25,333 nt of DNA from positions 1-25,333 of the forward strand of contig CAYLMK010000043.1 of the NCBI GenBank assembly GCA_964384945.1, given 5' to 3'. The DNA comes from S015-6 sp964384945 (lineage in GTDB: Bacteria > Desulfobacterota > DSWW01). Both the position numbers and the translations under genes were made by a program. Shown here one piece after another: positions 10,543-18,307 of the stretch. Position 1 is the first letter of the stretch; each line of letters begins with the position of its first letter. The notes below the pieces were generated by a model. That model made no database searches and was not told the DNA's origin. It worked only from the letters and a program-made list of their open reading frames with translations.

Positions 10543-12012
10543 ATGAACCTCAAGGCCCTGGGCAGAAGAATCCTGGCCGGCCCGGTTCGACGGCCCCTGC
10601 TCGGGGCAGGGAACCGGCTGCTCTTCCAGGAGCGCGTTCGCAGGGCGCTGTTTTCCAGCCTGGATTCCCGGCTCGAGGCGGCGCTTCGCCCGAGGCAAGT
10701 CCACGCTGCGTTCAGGACCCGGATCGAGCGGGAAAGGGTCCTGGTGGCGCGTGCCATCCTCGCCACCGTGGACAGGCTGATCGGGCGGGGGCAGATCTCG
10801 CCCCGCCTGATGCGCGTAATCCTGGAACTCTGGGGCCGTGCATGGTGTCTTTCCGGCAGGGAAAGCTTGAAAGGCCCCGGGTCTCCCGAGGCGGAGGGTT
10901 GTGAGCCGCCCTGGTTTCTGGTCCTGAGTCCCGGAAACGCGTGCGACCTGCGGTGCCCGGGCTGCTATGCGGACGCGGGCGGCGAAGATCCCGTGCATCT
11001 CCCATGGCCCATCCTGGAGAGGGTCATGGACGAGGCCAAGGCCTTCTGGGGAACGACCCTTTTCGTCTTTTCCGGAGGGGAGCCCCTGCTCTACCGGTCC
11101 GAAGGCCATGGGGTCCTGGATGCGGTGCAAAAGCACCCGGATTCCCTCTTCCTCATGTTTACCAACGGCACCCGCATCGACGAATCGGTTGCCCGCAGGC
11201 TGGAGAGGCTCGGGAACCTCACCCCCGCGCTTTCGGTGGAGGGCCTCGAGGCGCGCACGGACGAGCGCCGCGGCAAGGGGCGGTTCGCGCGCACCCTGGA
11301 GGCCATGTCGCTGCTGCGGCGTGCCGGCGTGCCGTTCGGGATTTCCGTCACGGTCACGGGCAGCAACATGGACGAGATCCTTTCGGATCGCTTTCTGGAT
11401 TTCTTCTTTATCGAGCAGGGCGCCTTTTATGGGTTCGTCTTTCACTACATGCCGATCGGAAGGGAAGCCGGCCTGGATCGGATGCCCACTCCGGCCCAGC
11501 GCGTGGAGATCTGGAAGAGGACATGGGAGGCGATCGAGACGAAACGAATCTTCCTGTTCGATTTCTGGAACCACGGGCCCATGGTCGGCGGCTGCCTGTC
11601 CGCGGGACGCGAGGGGGGGTACCTCTACATCGACTGGAACGGGCGCGTGATGCCCTGTGTTTTCGCCCCATACGCAGTGGCCCGTCTGCAGGAGGTGTAC
11701 GCCCGGGGCGAGACGCTGGAGGACGTGTGGCGGGCCCCCCTTCTCCGGGCCATCCGGGACTGGCAGCGCGAATACGGGTACGATGGAGATTTGGTGCCGA
11801 GGCGGGAGGGCAACTGGCTCCGGCCCTGCCCGGTCCGGGACCACTATCCCCTTTTTCGCGAATGGCTCGACCGCTACCGGCCCGAGCCCGAGAACGAGGC
11901 CGCCCGTGCGGCCTGGAAGAGCGGCGCCTACCTGGAGGGAATGTCCGCATACGGCGCGGAACTCAAAGATCTCACAGACGCGATCTGGGAGGACGTCTAC
12001 GTGCATCGATGA
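10543..12012 (+). CDS. Radical SAM/SPASM-type enzyme coupled to a secreted protein
   Basis: The 489-residue protein has about 120 residues of helical N-terminal extension before the radical SAM barrel. The cluster motif is CDLRCPGC (Cys134, 138, 141) and FSGGEPLLY is the GGEP motif. The C-terminal half has DWNGRVMPCVFAPYA, a SPASM/twitch-like signature around a cysteine, and later CPVRDHYP. The family uses a 5'-deoxyadenosyl radical on peptides, proteins or small molecules. The stop overlaps the start of the next gene by 4 nt (ATGA), so the two are probably functional partners. A GGGAA before the ATG is a modest Shine-Dalgarno site. Confidence 0.88.
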   Translation: MNLKALGRRILAGPVRRPLLGAGNRLLFQERVRRALFSSLDSRLEAALRPRQVHAAFRTRIERERVLVARAILATVDRLIGRGQISPRLMRVILELWGRAWCLSGRESLKGPGSPEAEGCEPPWFLVLSPGNACDLRCPGCYADAGGEDPVHLPWPILERVMDEAKAFWGTTLFVFSGGEPLLYRSEGHGVLDAVQKHPDSLFLMFTNGTRIDESVARRLERLGNLTPALSVEGLEARTDERRGKGRFARTLEAMSLLRRAGVPFGISVTVTGSNMDEILSDRFLDFFFIEQGAFYGFVFHYMPIGREAGLDRMPTPAQRVEIWKRTWEAIETKRIFLFDFWNHGPMVGGCLSAGREGGYLYIDWNGRVMPCVFAPYAVARLQEVYARGETLEDVWRAPLLRAIRDWQREYGYDGDLVPRREGNWLRPCPVRDHYPLFREWLDRYRPEPENEAARAAWKSGAYLEGMSAYGAELKDLTDAIWEDVYVHR

Positions 12013-13406
12013 AAAGGCGCATACGGTGCTCGAACCATCCGCTGCTCCTCTTTCTTGCGGCCGTCCCGGCCCTTCCGGTTTTTCTGATGTCCCACCCTGC
12101 CCGCGGCGAAACGGCGCGGAGCCTTGCGCGAACGGCCGACTCCCTGGAGATCCCCGGTGACTCGCTTCCCGGGGTGACCGGAAGCCCTCTCGAATCGATT
12201 CGCGTTTCCGCGCTGCGGGAGGGCAGATGGGAGCATATCCCTTTCCAGATCGATGAGCGCAGGCCCCTTCGCTCCGAGTCGGGAGAGACCCTGCCGGATT
12301 ATGTTTTTCCGGAAGGCCCCCTGCCCGACGCGGATGATGACCCTTCCTTCGACGGCGACGACCTGCTGGTTCTCCTTTCCCGCGACCTGGGGGATCGGGC
12401 AAGACCTGTTGCCGGACGGAGCGCAGGGGGACAGGCCTGCGAAATCGAGGTTACGGACCCGCGCGACGGATCGAAGGGCTGGGCATACGTTTCCGTAGGC
12501 GCGCACCGGCCTGCCGAGCCCGCCGAAGATTACGTGAGCTACCTTCCGGACGACGGGATCCTGGAGGGCCGGCGATACCGAATCCGGATGTCGAAGGAGA
12601 ACCCTCTCCTCTATGAGCAGTTGATCCTGAAGGGGGATCCGGGCGGAGAGGCCGCAAGGGAACGCAACATCATCGACCGCTTCAAGATGCGGGCAAGGGC
12701 CTCGCTCCTGGTGCCCTTCCTCCGATTCCGCAGCAACGAGTCGGACCTCCGGTCCCGCGAGATCGGTTGGATCGACGGCCCGGTCCGGGTGGTAAGACGC
12801 ACCGAGACACGGGTCGATCTCCTCTTCGGGCTCGCCACGCCGGGTCAGGTCCAGGACACGTTCTTCTACCCGGATCATTTCCTCTTCTGGGTGGAACTCT
12901 CCTCGCCGGTTCCCCTTGCCCGGCTCGTATCGGATGCGGAGGTCCGGCTGAGCGCGGACCTGAACACACAGGCCCTGGGCATGGTCTTGGTGACCCGCGG
13001 CAATCCCGAAGGCTTCGTGGTGGACGGCTTCATGTCCCCGGAGGAGAGGCGCATGGAGACCGAAGGCCAGGACTGGTATGCCCTCAGTGACGGGGTGGAT
13101 ACCTTGTTCAACCGTCTCGTCCTGCCGGGTGGAAGCCCCTTTCGCCTGAGCCTCGTGTACGTGGACGATCGCCGGCTGAGCGACCCGCCGGAGGGGGTCC
13201 CGGGGCGATGGGGAGACGCCGGGTACTGTTTGAAGGGCCTCGCTTCGGTCAAGACAGAGCGCTACCGCCTGCTCATTCACACCCTTATCGGACAGGGCTA
13301 CCGCGCCGGCGATGAGCGGGCCTTCCTGGACATGACCGACCGGCCCCTTTCGTGGACCTGCCGCCCCGTGAAGGATATCGGCACGAACCGGAGTGAGCGG
13401 CAATGA
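12009..13406 (+). CDS. Secreted protein of unknown function
   Basis: The 465-residue protein opens with a basic stretch (MKRRIR) and a hydrophobic core (LLLFLAAVPALPVFL), a Sec signal peptide probably cleaved near residue 33. The mature part is largely beta-type, with segments WEHIPFQIDERRPL, FDGDDLLVLLSRDLGDRA and RIRMSKENPLLYEQLILKG; only a few cysteines are present. I do not recognise a family with a known role. It is translationally coupled to the radical SAM/SPASM gene by an ATGA overlap, so it may be a substrate or part of the same envelope process. The product should lie in the periplasm or outside, whereas the radical SAM partner is cytosolic; any modification would have to precede export. 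Confidence 0.85.
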   Translation: MKRRIRCSNHPLLLFLAAVPALPVFLMSHPARGETARSLARTADSLEIPGDSLPGVTGSPLESIRVSALREGRWEHIPFQIDERRPLRSESGETLPDYVFPEGPLPDADDDPSFDGDDLLVLLSRDLGDRARPVAGRSAGGQACEIEVTDPRDGSKGWAYVSVGAHRPAEPAEDYVSYLPDDGILEGRRYRIRMSKENPLLYEQLILKGDPGGEAARERNIIDRFKMRARASLLVPFLRFRSNESDLRSREIGWIDGPVRVVRRTETRVDLLFGLATPGQVQDTFFYPDHFLFWVELSSPVPLARLVSDAEVRLSADLNTQALGMVLVTRGNPEGFVVDGFMSPEERRMETEGQDWYALSDGVDTLFNRLVLPGGSPFRLSLVYVDDRRLSDPPEGVPGRWGDAGYCLKGLASVKTERYRLLIHTLIGQGYRAGDERAFLDMTDRPLSWTCRPVKDIGTNRSERQ

Positions 13407-13478
13407 GGGGCTGCAAACCGCCGCGGATCTTCGCGACCCGTTTCTCGTGCGTTGGGCCAACGATGGATACCGACGCGC

Positions 13479-13502
13479 GACCCGGACATCCCATCCCGGG
13501 TC
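13479..13502. terminator. Hairpin between convergent genes
   Basis: GACCCGG (13479-13485) and CCGGGTC (13496-13502) form a perfect 7-bp stem with a 10-nt loop. It lies between the plus-strand secreted-protein gene and the minus-strand GST fragment. No T-run follows, so it is only a candidate. Confidence 0.3.
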
Positions 13503-13511
13503 CTATGCCGG

Positions 13512-13685
13512 TTATTTGATCAGCCCTTCCGCCTTACCTTTCGGGTTGATTTTGTTGTAGTCCTCACCACTTGCAGTCCTTTTCTTGGCCAGGTCTACCT
13601 TTTCCAGTTCGAAGGTGAACCCTGCCGTGCGCAGGACGATGTGCGGGGCCATCGAGCAGGCACCCGGAGCAAAATAAAGTCTCAT
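13512..13685 (-). pseudogene. Glutathione S-transferase, N-terminal fragment
   Basis: From ATG 13685 the minus strand encodes MRLYFAPGACSMAPHIVLRT, then FELEKVDLAKKRTASGEDYN and INPKGKAEGLIK, ending at TAA after 57 residues. The first 51 residues match the thioredoxin-fold N-terminal domain of GstA-type enzymes (catalytic CS/PGACS region, DYxxVNPKGxVPAL). After NPKG the family would continue with PAL and about 140 more residues; here the reading diverges and stops. No C-terminal domain follows in any frame. It cannot be an active GST. Expression is possible, with a GGGGTG site before the ATG. Confidence 0.75.
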
Positions 13686-13712
13686 GCTTCACCCCTATTT
13701 GCTTTGATTGAT

Positions 13713-13750
13713 GCCCTGTCAGCTGTCTTGGATCTCATCGCTGGCAGGGC
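13713..13750. other. 11-bp imperfect stem-loop
   Basis: GCCCTGTCAGC (13713-13723) pairs with GCTGGCAGGGC (13740-13750) at 10 Watson-Crick pairs and one G-T pair, around a 16-nt loop. On the minus strand it spans the end of the 31-residue ORF and stands just before the GST fragment. It might be an mRNA structure or a leftover recombination site. Confidence 0.4.
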
Positions 13751-13814
13751 CGATCCATTTGTTCGTGTCGATTCTGATGCACCAAGATTCCTCTTTGTCT
13801 CGCGGTTTCTCCAT
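13719..13814 (-). CDS. Small ORF (31 residues) with strong ribosome binding site
   Basis: The ORF begins at ATG 13814, 7 nt after AGGAGGG (13828-13822), and reads MEKPRDKEESWCIRIDTNKW then IGPASDEIQDS before TGA. It is charged, with no membrane segment, and no family is recognised. It ends 33 nt before the GST fragment on the same strand, so the two may be a tiny operon. Its evidence is the ribosome site and protein-like composition only. Confidence 0.35.
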   Translation of the reverse strand: MEKPRDKEESWCIRIDTNKWIGPASDEIQDS

Positions 13815-13988
13815 AGGTTTACCCTCCTGCGAAACCCGCTGGCGTTATGTAACCGGGTGAACTGCCAAGTAGACAAGCAGAGCAGCCTCGCAAAGAATTT
13901 CCGGACTGGCATAACACGGAAGTCCATATGGGATCAGACGCAGACCATGACAATCGCTACAACGTCCCGCGGGGTGTAGAAAGCCTAC

Positions 13989-14141
13989 TCAAAAGCATAT
14001 TTTCAATAGGCGATAAAGAGAGTCGCGGAGGCGATTTTCTTTGAGGATCGCCACCAGATACAGGACAGCCCAGAAGGGGCCGGGAATGTGGCTCCGCTCG
14101 CGCACCATCACACGCTTTGCGAGGAGTTCCTCGCTTTGCAT
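13989..14141 (-). CDS. Possible 50-residue protein
   Basis: The frame from ATG 14141 reads MQSEELLAKRVMVRERSHIP then GPFWAVLYLVAILKENRLRD and ends at TGA 13989, with GGGAGG 9 nt before the start. One short hydrophobic stretch (FWAVLYLVAIL) could be a membrane segment. It follows ettA on the same strand. No family is recognised, and chance cannot be excluded. Confidence 0.3.
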   Translation of the reverse strand: MQSEELLAKRVMVRERSHIPGPFWAVLYLVAILKENRLRDSLYRLLKICF

Positions 14142-14199
14142 ATCAGCGTTCCTCCCGGCGGGCTCGGGCAGCCTGTTTGATCAAGAACCAACCCGCCTG

Positions 14200-15885
14200 C
14201 TAGGCCCGGGTGAGCTGGCGGTACTTGATCCGGTGAGGCTGGTCGGCCGCGGCCCCCAGGCGCGCCTTCCGGTCCGCCTCGTAGGTTGCATAGTTGCCGT
14301 CGAACCAGACGACCCGGCTCTCCCCCTCGAAGGCGAGGATGTGGGTGGCGATCCGGTCCAGGAACCAGCGGTCGTGGCTGATCACCATGACGCAGCCCGC
14401 GAAGTTGATCAGGGCGTCCTCGAGGGCCCGCAGCGTGTTCACGTCCAGGTCGTTGGTCGGCTCGTCGAGCAGGAGCACGTTGGCCCCTTCCTTGAGCATG
14501 CGGGCGAGGTGGACCCGGTTCCGCTCCCCTCCGGAGAGGGTCCCCACCTTCTTCTGCTGATCCGTCCCGGTGAAGTTGAACCGGGCCACGTAAGCGCGGG
14601 AATTGACTTCCCGCTTGCCGAGCTGGACCACGTCCTCGCCCCCGGAGATGGCCTCCCAGATCGTGTGGTCCGGGTTGAGCACGTCCCGGCTCTGGTCCAC
14701 GTAGGCGAGCTTGACCGTCTCGCCGATGCGGATGGCGCCGGAATCCGGCTTCTCCTGCCCCGTGATCATCCGGAAGAGCGTCGTCTTGCCCGCGCCGTTC
14801 GGGCCGATGATGCCCACGATCCCTCCGGGCGGAACGGAAAAGGACAGACCCTCCATGAGGAGCCTGTCCCCATAGGCCTTGGTCACCCGGTCCGCCTCGA
14901 TCACGACGTCGCCCAGCCGCGGCCCCGGCGGGATGTAGATCTCCAGCTCCTTTGCCTGCCTCTCGCTTTCCTGCTCGAGGAGCGTTTCGTAGGCGTTGAT
15001 ACGAGCCTTGGACTTGGCGTGCCGCCCCCTGGGCGACATCCGGATCCACTCCAGCTCGCGCTCGAGCGTCTTGCGGCGCTGCGTCTCCGTCTTCTCCTCC
15101 CGGGCGAGCCGCTTCTGCTTCTGCTCCAGCCAGGAGGAATAGTTTCCCTTCCAGGGGATCCCGTGCCCGCGGTCCAGCTCGAGGATCCATCCGGCCACGT
15201 TGTCCAAGAAATAGCGGTCGTGGGTGACCGCAATGACCGTGCCCTCGTAGCGCCGCAGGTGCTGCTCGAGCCAGGCCACGGTCTCGGCGTCGAGGTGGTT
15301 GGTCGGCTCGTCCAGCAGGAGGATATCGGGCTTCTGAAGCAGCAGGCGGCAGAGGGCCACCCGGCGCCGTTCCCCGCCGGAAAGGGTCTTCACCGGCTGG
15401 GCGCCGTCCGGGCACCGCAGCGCATCCATGGCCATCTCGAGCCTCGAGTCCAGGTCCCAGGCATCCGTCGCGTCGAGCTTCTCCTGCACCTCGCCCTGGC
15501 GCTCGATGAGCGCCATCATTTCATCGTCGGACATCGGCTGGGCCAGCCGCTCGCTCAACTCGTTGAACTCGGCGAGCAGCCGGACCGCCTCGCCCGCGCC
15601 TTCCTCCACGATCTGCCGCACCGTCTTCGCGTCGTCCAGATCCGGCTCCTGCTCGACAAGGCCCACGGACTTGCCGGGCGCGAGGTGCGTCTCGCCGTTG
15701 AACTCCTGGTCCGCGCCCGCAAGGATTCTCAGAAGAGTGCTCTTTCCGGCGCCGTTCAGCCCCAGCACGCCGATCTTCGCGCCGTAGAAGTAGGAAAGTG
15801 AAATGTCCTTCAGGACGGGCTTCTGATCATAGTATTTGCTCACCCGAATCATGGAGTAGATGATCTTGTTCGGTTCGTCGGCCAT
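14200..15885 (-). CDS. ettA: ABC-F translational throttle protein EttA
   Basis: The 561-residue protein has two ABC ATPase domains and no membrane part. It starts KIIYSMIRVSKYYDQKPVLK like EttA, with Walker A GLNGAGKST (42-50), signature LSGGERRR and Walker B LLLDEPTNHLD in the first domain, and GPNGAGKTT, LSGGERNR and LLLDEPTNDLD in the second. The linker SPRGRHAKSKARINAYETLL is the EttA-type interdomain P-site tRNA-interaction segment. The family binds the ribosomal E site and gates entry to elongation according to ATP/ADP ratio. Length is normal (E. coli EttA is 555). It lies 88 nt after the last gene of the biosynthetic operon on the same strand and may be read partly from it, but its function is housekeeping. 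Confidence 0.95.
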   Translation of the reverse strand: MADEPNKIIYSMIRVSKYYDQKPVLKDISLSYFYGAKIGVLGLNGAGKSTLLRILAGADQEFNGETHLAPGKSVGLVEQEPDLDDAKTVRQIVEEGAGEAVRLLAEFNELSERLAQPMSDDEMMALIERQGEVQEKLDATDAWDLDSRLEMAMDALRCPDGAQPVKTLSGGERRRVALCRLLLQKPDILLLDEPTNHLDAETVAWLEQHLRRYEGTVIAVTHDRYFLDNVAGWILELDRGHGIPWKGNYSSWLEQKQKRLAREEKTETQRRKTLERELEWIRMSPRGRHAKSKARINAYETLLEQESERQAKELEIYIPPGPRLGDVVIEADRVTKAYGDRLLMEGLSFSVPPGGIVGIIGPNGAGKTTLFRMITGQEKPDSGAIRIGETVKLAYVDQSRDVLNPDHTIWEAISGGEDVVQLGKREVNSRAYVARFNFTGTDQQKKVGTLSGGERNRVHLARMLKEGANVLLLDEPTNDLDVNTLRALEDALINFAGCVMVISHDRWFLDRIATHILAFEGESRVVWFDGNYATYEADRKARLGAAADQPHRIKYRQLTRA

Positions 15886-15973
15886 CTTCGCTCAAGTCCT
15901 CCGCATCAGGCATGGGTTGGTCGTCTTCCCATGAAGTGATAACACAATCCATTCCGTTTGGCGAGGATCCGGC

Positions 15974-16807
15974 TCATGCCTTCACCGCCTTCGCAGCGAC
16001 ATAGTAGCCGGTCACGTACCTTGTCGGCAGCCGCTCGAGTCGCTCGAAAGCGCTCATCAGTCCGAGGAGTCGTTCCCGCATTCCGGCGGCCGCGCTTCTT
16101 TCGAGCAACCGGCCCGCCCGGATGGCGACGATTCGCGGGAAATGCGCGATCGCCGTACATTCGCAGACCCGGAAACCGCTCGCCTCCAGGGCGCGAACCA
16201 GCTCGGACCTCGACAGGGTCTTGCCCATGTAAAAGGGGATCAGCCTGAGGGACCGCAGGAGGGGGTAGGGCAGTAGGTTCCGGACAAAGACGACCGGGTT
16301 GCACGGATTGTCGAGCGTGATCGTCAGGGTCCCCCCCGGCCGCAGGACTCTGTGCAACTCCTTCAGGCTCGCCGTGATGTCCGGCTTGTCCGGGAAGTGG
16401 TCGAGGGTCGAATTGGAGAGGATTTCATCGAACACGCAGGATCGAAAGGCCAGGCTTCTCGCATCGCAGGCCGAAACCGCGAACCGCCCCGCCGCCTGCC
16501 GGTCCGACTCCATTCTCTTCTTCGCGGCCCGGGCGATTTCGAGAGAGACATCGGTCCCGACGATCCGGCCGCCTGGACCGCCGAGCAGGGAAAGAAGATT
16601 GTGCGGGCTGATCGCCTCGTCGTACAGGTCGGTCTTGAGGGTCCGCCCCGCCCCCGCGTTCTCCCCCCACCTGGCCCGCAAGCCCCGGTAAAGGGCCTGC
16701 ATGTGGACCCTCCAGAGGTCTTCGCTGCCCACCACCTTCGATTCCGTGACGATCGAGTCCCAGTAGCCGGCTTCGAACGGGGCCTTTCCGGGCTTTTTCC
16801 TCATCAT
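15974..16807 (-). CDS. Class I SAM-dependent methyltransferase, last gene of the operon
   Basis: The 277-residue protein has a Methyltransf_11-type fold: RIVGTDVSLEIARAAKKRM (about 81-99, with the acidic residue that binds the SAM ribose), SACDARSLAF, then LSNSTLDHFPD and LKELHRVLRPGGTLTITLDN. The usual glycine-rich motif I is replaced by RTLKTDLYDEAIS (about 55-67), a variant motif. No membrane segment is clear apart from a moderately hydrophobic stretch near VFVRNLLPYPLL. ATG 16807 (or 16804) is 14 nt after the stop of the radical SAM gene. In this operon it would methylate the pathway product, but O-, N- or C-methylation cannot be told. Confidence 0.85.
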   Translation of the reverse strand: MMRKKPGKAPFEAGYWDSIVTESKVVGSEDLWRVHMQALYRGLRARWGENAGAGRTLKTDLYDEAISPHNLLSLLGGPGGRIVGTDVSLEIARAAKKRMESDRQAAGRFAVSACDARSLAFRSCVFDEILSNSTLDHFPDKPDITASLKELHRVLRPGGTLTITLDNPCNPVVFVRNLLPYPLLRSLRLIPFYMGKTLSRSELVRALEASGFRVCECTAIAHFPRIVAIRAGRLLERSAAAGMRERLLGLMSAFERLERLPTRYVTGYYVAAKAVKA

Positions 16808-16821
16808 CGCGATCAGGTAGA

Positions 16822-18297
16822 TCAATCCTGCTTTCCAAAGAGCCCCAGCGTCTTGACGAGCCTCGTCTCGACCGGAAACCGCACATCGAGATTCTTCACG
16901 CGGTATCGTGCCAGGGGGTAATAGAGCCTGGAGAGGCCGACGACCAGCGGGTTCGTCTTCTTGTAAGGGGTGACGAAGTGCCCCTTGCCGAGGAACATGA
17001 GCGGAAAATCCAGCCCTTGCACGAGCCTGCTCATCTCCGGCGTCAGCCAGGTGGATCTCTTCGGGACGTTCCGGTAGTTGAAAGAGGCCCAGTCTTCCAG
17101 CCTTTGAGGTTCCCTCAAGCCGAGCTCGATGCACCGACTGTAAAGAGCCGTGCCCGGATAGGGGGTGTAGATGTTGAAGGTCTTGACGGCCCGCGGATTT
17201 TCGTCCGTGAGCTGCAGGGCCAGGCGGACGCTGTCCGAAAGCTCCTCAGGCGTCTCGGTGGGCAGGCCCATCATGATCAGGTAGAGCGGTACGATCGGGT
17301 AGGCGGCGAGGACCCGGTTGGCCCGGACGATCTGATCGATCGTCTCTCCCTTGTTGATCATGGCGAGGACCCGCTCGTTTCCGGACTCCACCCCGATGTG
17401 CAGGCGGCGGACATTCGCCCGTACGAGCAACCGGAGGAAATCTCGGTCCAGGGAGCAGACCCTGTCGGCCCGGATCTGGAGCTTGCCGATGCTCAGATCG
17501 AGGTCCGCCCGCACGATCCCTTCCAGGATCCGGTGGGCCCGGTCCGGATCCACGAAGAAGTTGTCGTCCGTGAACAGGAAGCCCCGGATGCCGTAGTCCC
17601 GGACGATGCGCTTCAGGTGCTCGATCACGGTCTCGGGCTGCATGGGGCGCCACTTCCTCCTGTTCATGGCCGGCTCCCAGCAGAAGGCGCAGCTCGAGGT
17701 GCATCCCCTGCTGGAGGTGAAGCTCACGTGGTCCCGGCCGAACAGGCGCCGCCTGTATCGGTCCATTGCGACGAGCTCGTAGCCAAGGGGCGGCCGGGCG
17801 TCGAGATCGATGAAAGGCCGATTTCCGGTGAAGCGTGCGGCGCCGTTCTCGCGGTGCCAGATGCCCGGCACCCGGCTGACAGGCGAGCCCGTCTCCAGGG
17901 CCTTGACGAGCTCCTCGAAGGCGGCCTCGCCTTCGCCGGAGACGATGAGGTCCACGTAAGGATTCTCGAGGGTTTGCTCCGGCATCAGGGTCGGATGAAT
18001 CCCGCCCCACACGATGGGCACGTCAGGATGGGCCTTTCGGACGATTCGGCATCCTTCCAGGCCGCGAAGGATCTGGGGCCCGGTCATGCTCGTCACCCCG
18101 AAGCAGAGCGGCCTCGTCCGCAGGGCCTCGGCGAGCTCCCTCTTCCAGGCCGGGGAGGCGAACCCGTCGATGATCCGTACGTCGTACCCGTGGCGGGTGA
18201 GACCCGTGGCCAGGCAAAGGAGGTTGAGCGGCAGCTCGACGCGCCTCTGAGGCTGCCAGCCGCTCCGGGGCGCGGGGTGGAAGAGCACGATCCGCAT
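16822..18297 (-). CDS. B12-binding-type radical SAM enzyme, copy B
   Basis: The 491-residue enzyme has the same layout as copy A: a cobalamin-binding-like N-terminal domain (to about 140, with WGGIHPTLMPEQTLENPYVD), then the cluster motif CTSSCAFC (Cys199, 203, 206) and the barrel with MGLPTETP and PYPGTALYSR. No DxHxxG is seen in the B12 domain. ATG 18297 follows a GAGGAA site and lies 10 nt after the stop of the condensing-enzyme gene. Paralogy with 6650-8134 runs through the full length. Its partner genes differ: copy A sits with a SPASM enzyme, this one with amino-acid-type enzymes and a methyltransferase. The substrate is unknown. Confidence 0.9.
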   Translation of the reverse strand: MRIVLFHPAPRSGWQPQRRVELPLNLLCLATGLTRHGYDVRIIDGFASPAWKRELAEALRTRPLCFGVTSMTGPQILRGLEGCRIVRKAHPDVPIVWGGIHPTLMPEQTLENPYVDLIVSGEGEAAFEELVKALETGSPVSRVPGIWHRENGAARFTGNRPFIDLDARPPLGYELVAMDRYRRRLFGRDHVSFTSSRGCTSSCAFCWEPAMNRRKWRPMQPETVIEHLKRIVRDYGIRGFLFTDDNFFVDPDRAHRILEGIVRADLDLSIGKLQIRADRVCSLDRDFLRLLVRANVRRLHIGVESGNERVLAMINKGETIDQIVRANRVLAAYPIVPLYLIMMGLPTETPEELSDSVRLALQLTDENPRAVKTFNIYTPYPGTALYSRCIELGLREPQRLEDWASFNYRNVPKRSTWLTPEMSRLVQGLDFPLMFLGKGHFVTPYKKTNPLVVGLSRLYYPLARYRVKNLDVRFPVETRLVKTLGLFGKQD

Positions 18298-18307
18298 GTC
18301 GGTTCCT

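Larger units (their letters stand above)
13407..14199. other. A+T-richer gap with gene fragments
   Basis: This stretch has visibly more A+T than its flanks and no full-size gene. It holds a glutathione S-transferase N-terminal fragment, a 31-codon ORF with a strong ribosome binding site, a possible 50-residue ORF and several hairpins (13479-13502, 13713-13750, 14119-14134). I see no tRNA, transposase or attachment site. The composition and fragment content suggest foreign DNA or a deletion scar. Confidence 0.6.

Noticed and set aside
13926..14044. 38-residue plus-strand ORF starting at ATG 13928
   Set aside because: It is opposite the 50-residue candidate, has no clear ribosome site and no recognisable feature.
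13407..14199. tRNA or integrase attachment site in the A+T-rich gap
   Set aside because: No cloverleaf or TTCRANYC-type T-loop and no integrase gene are visible.
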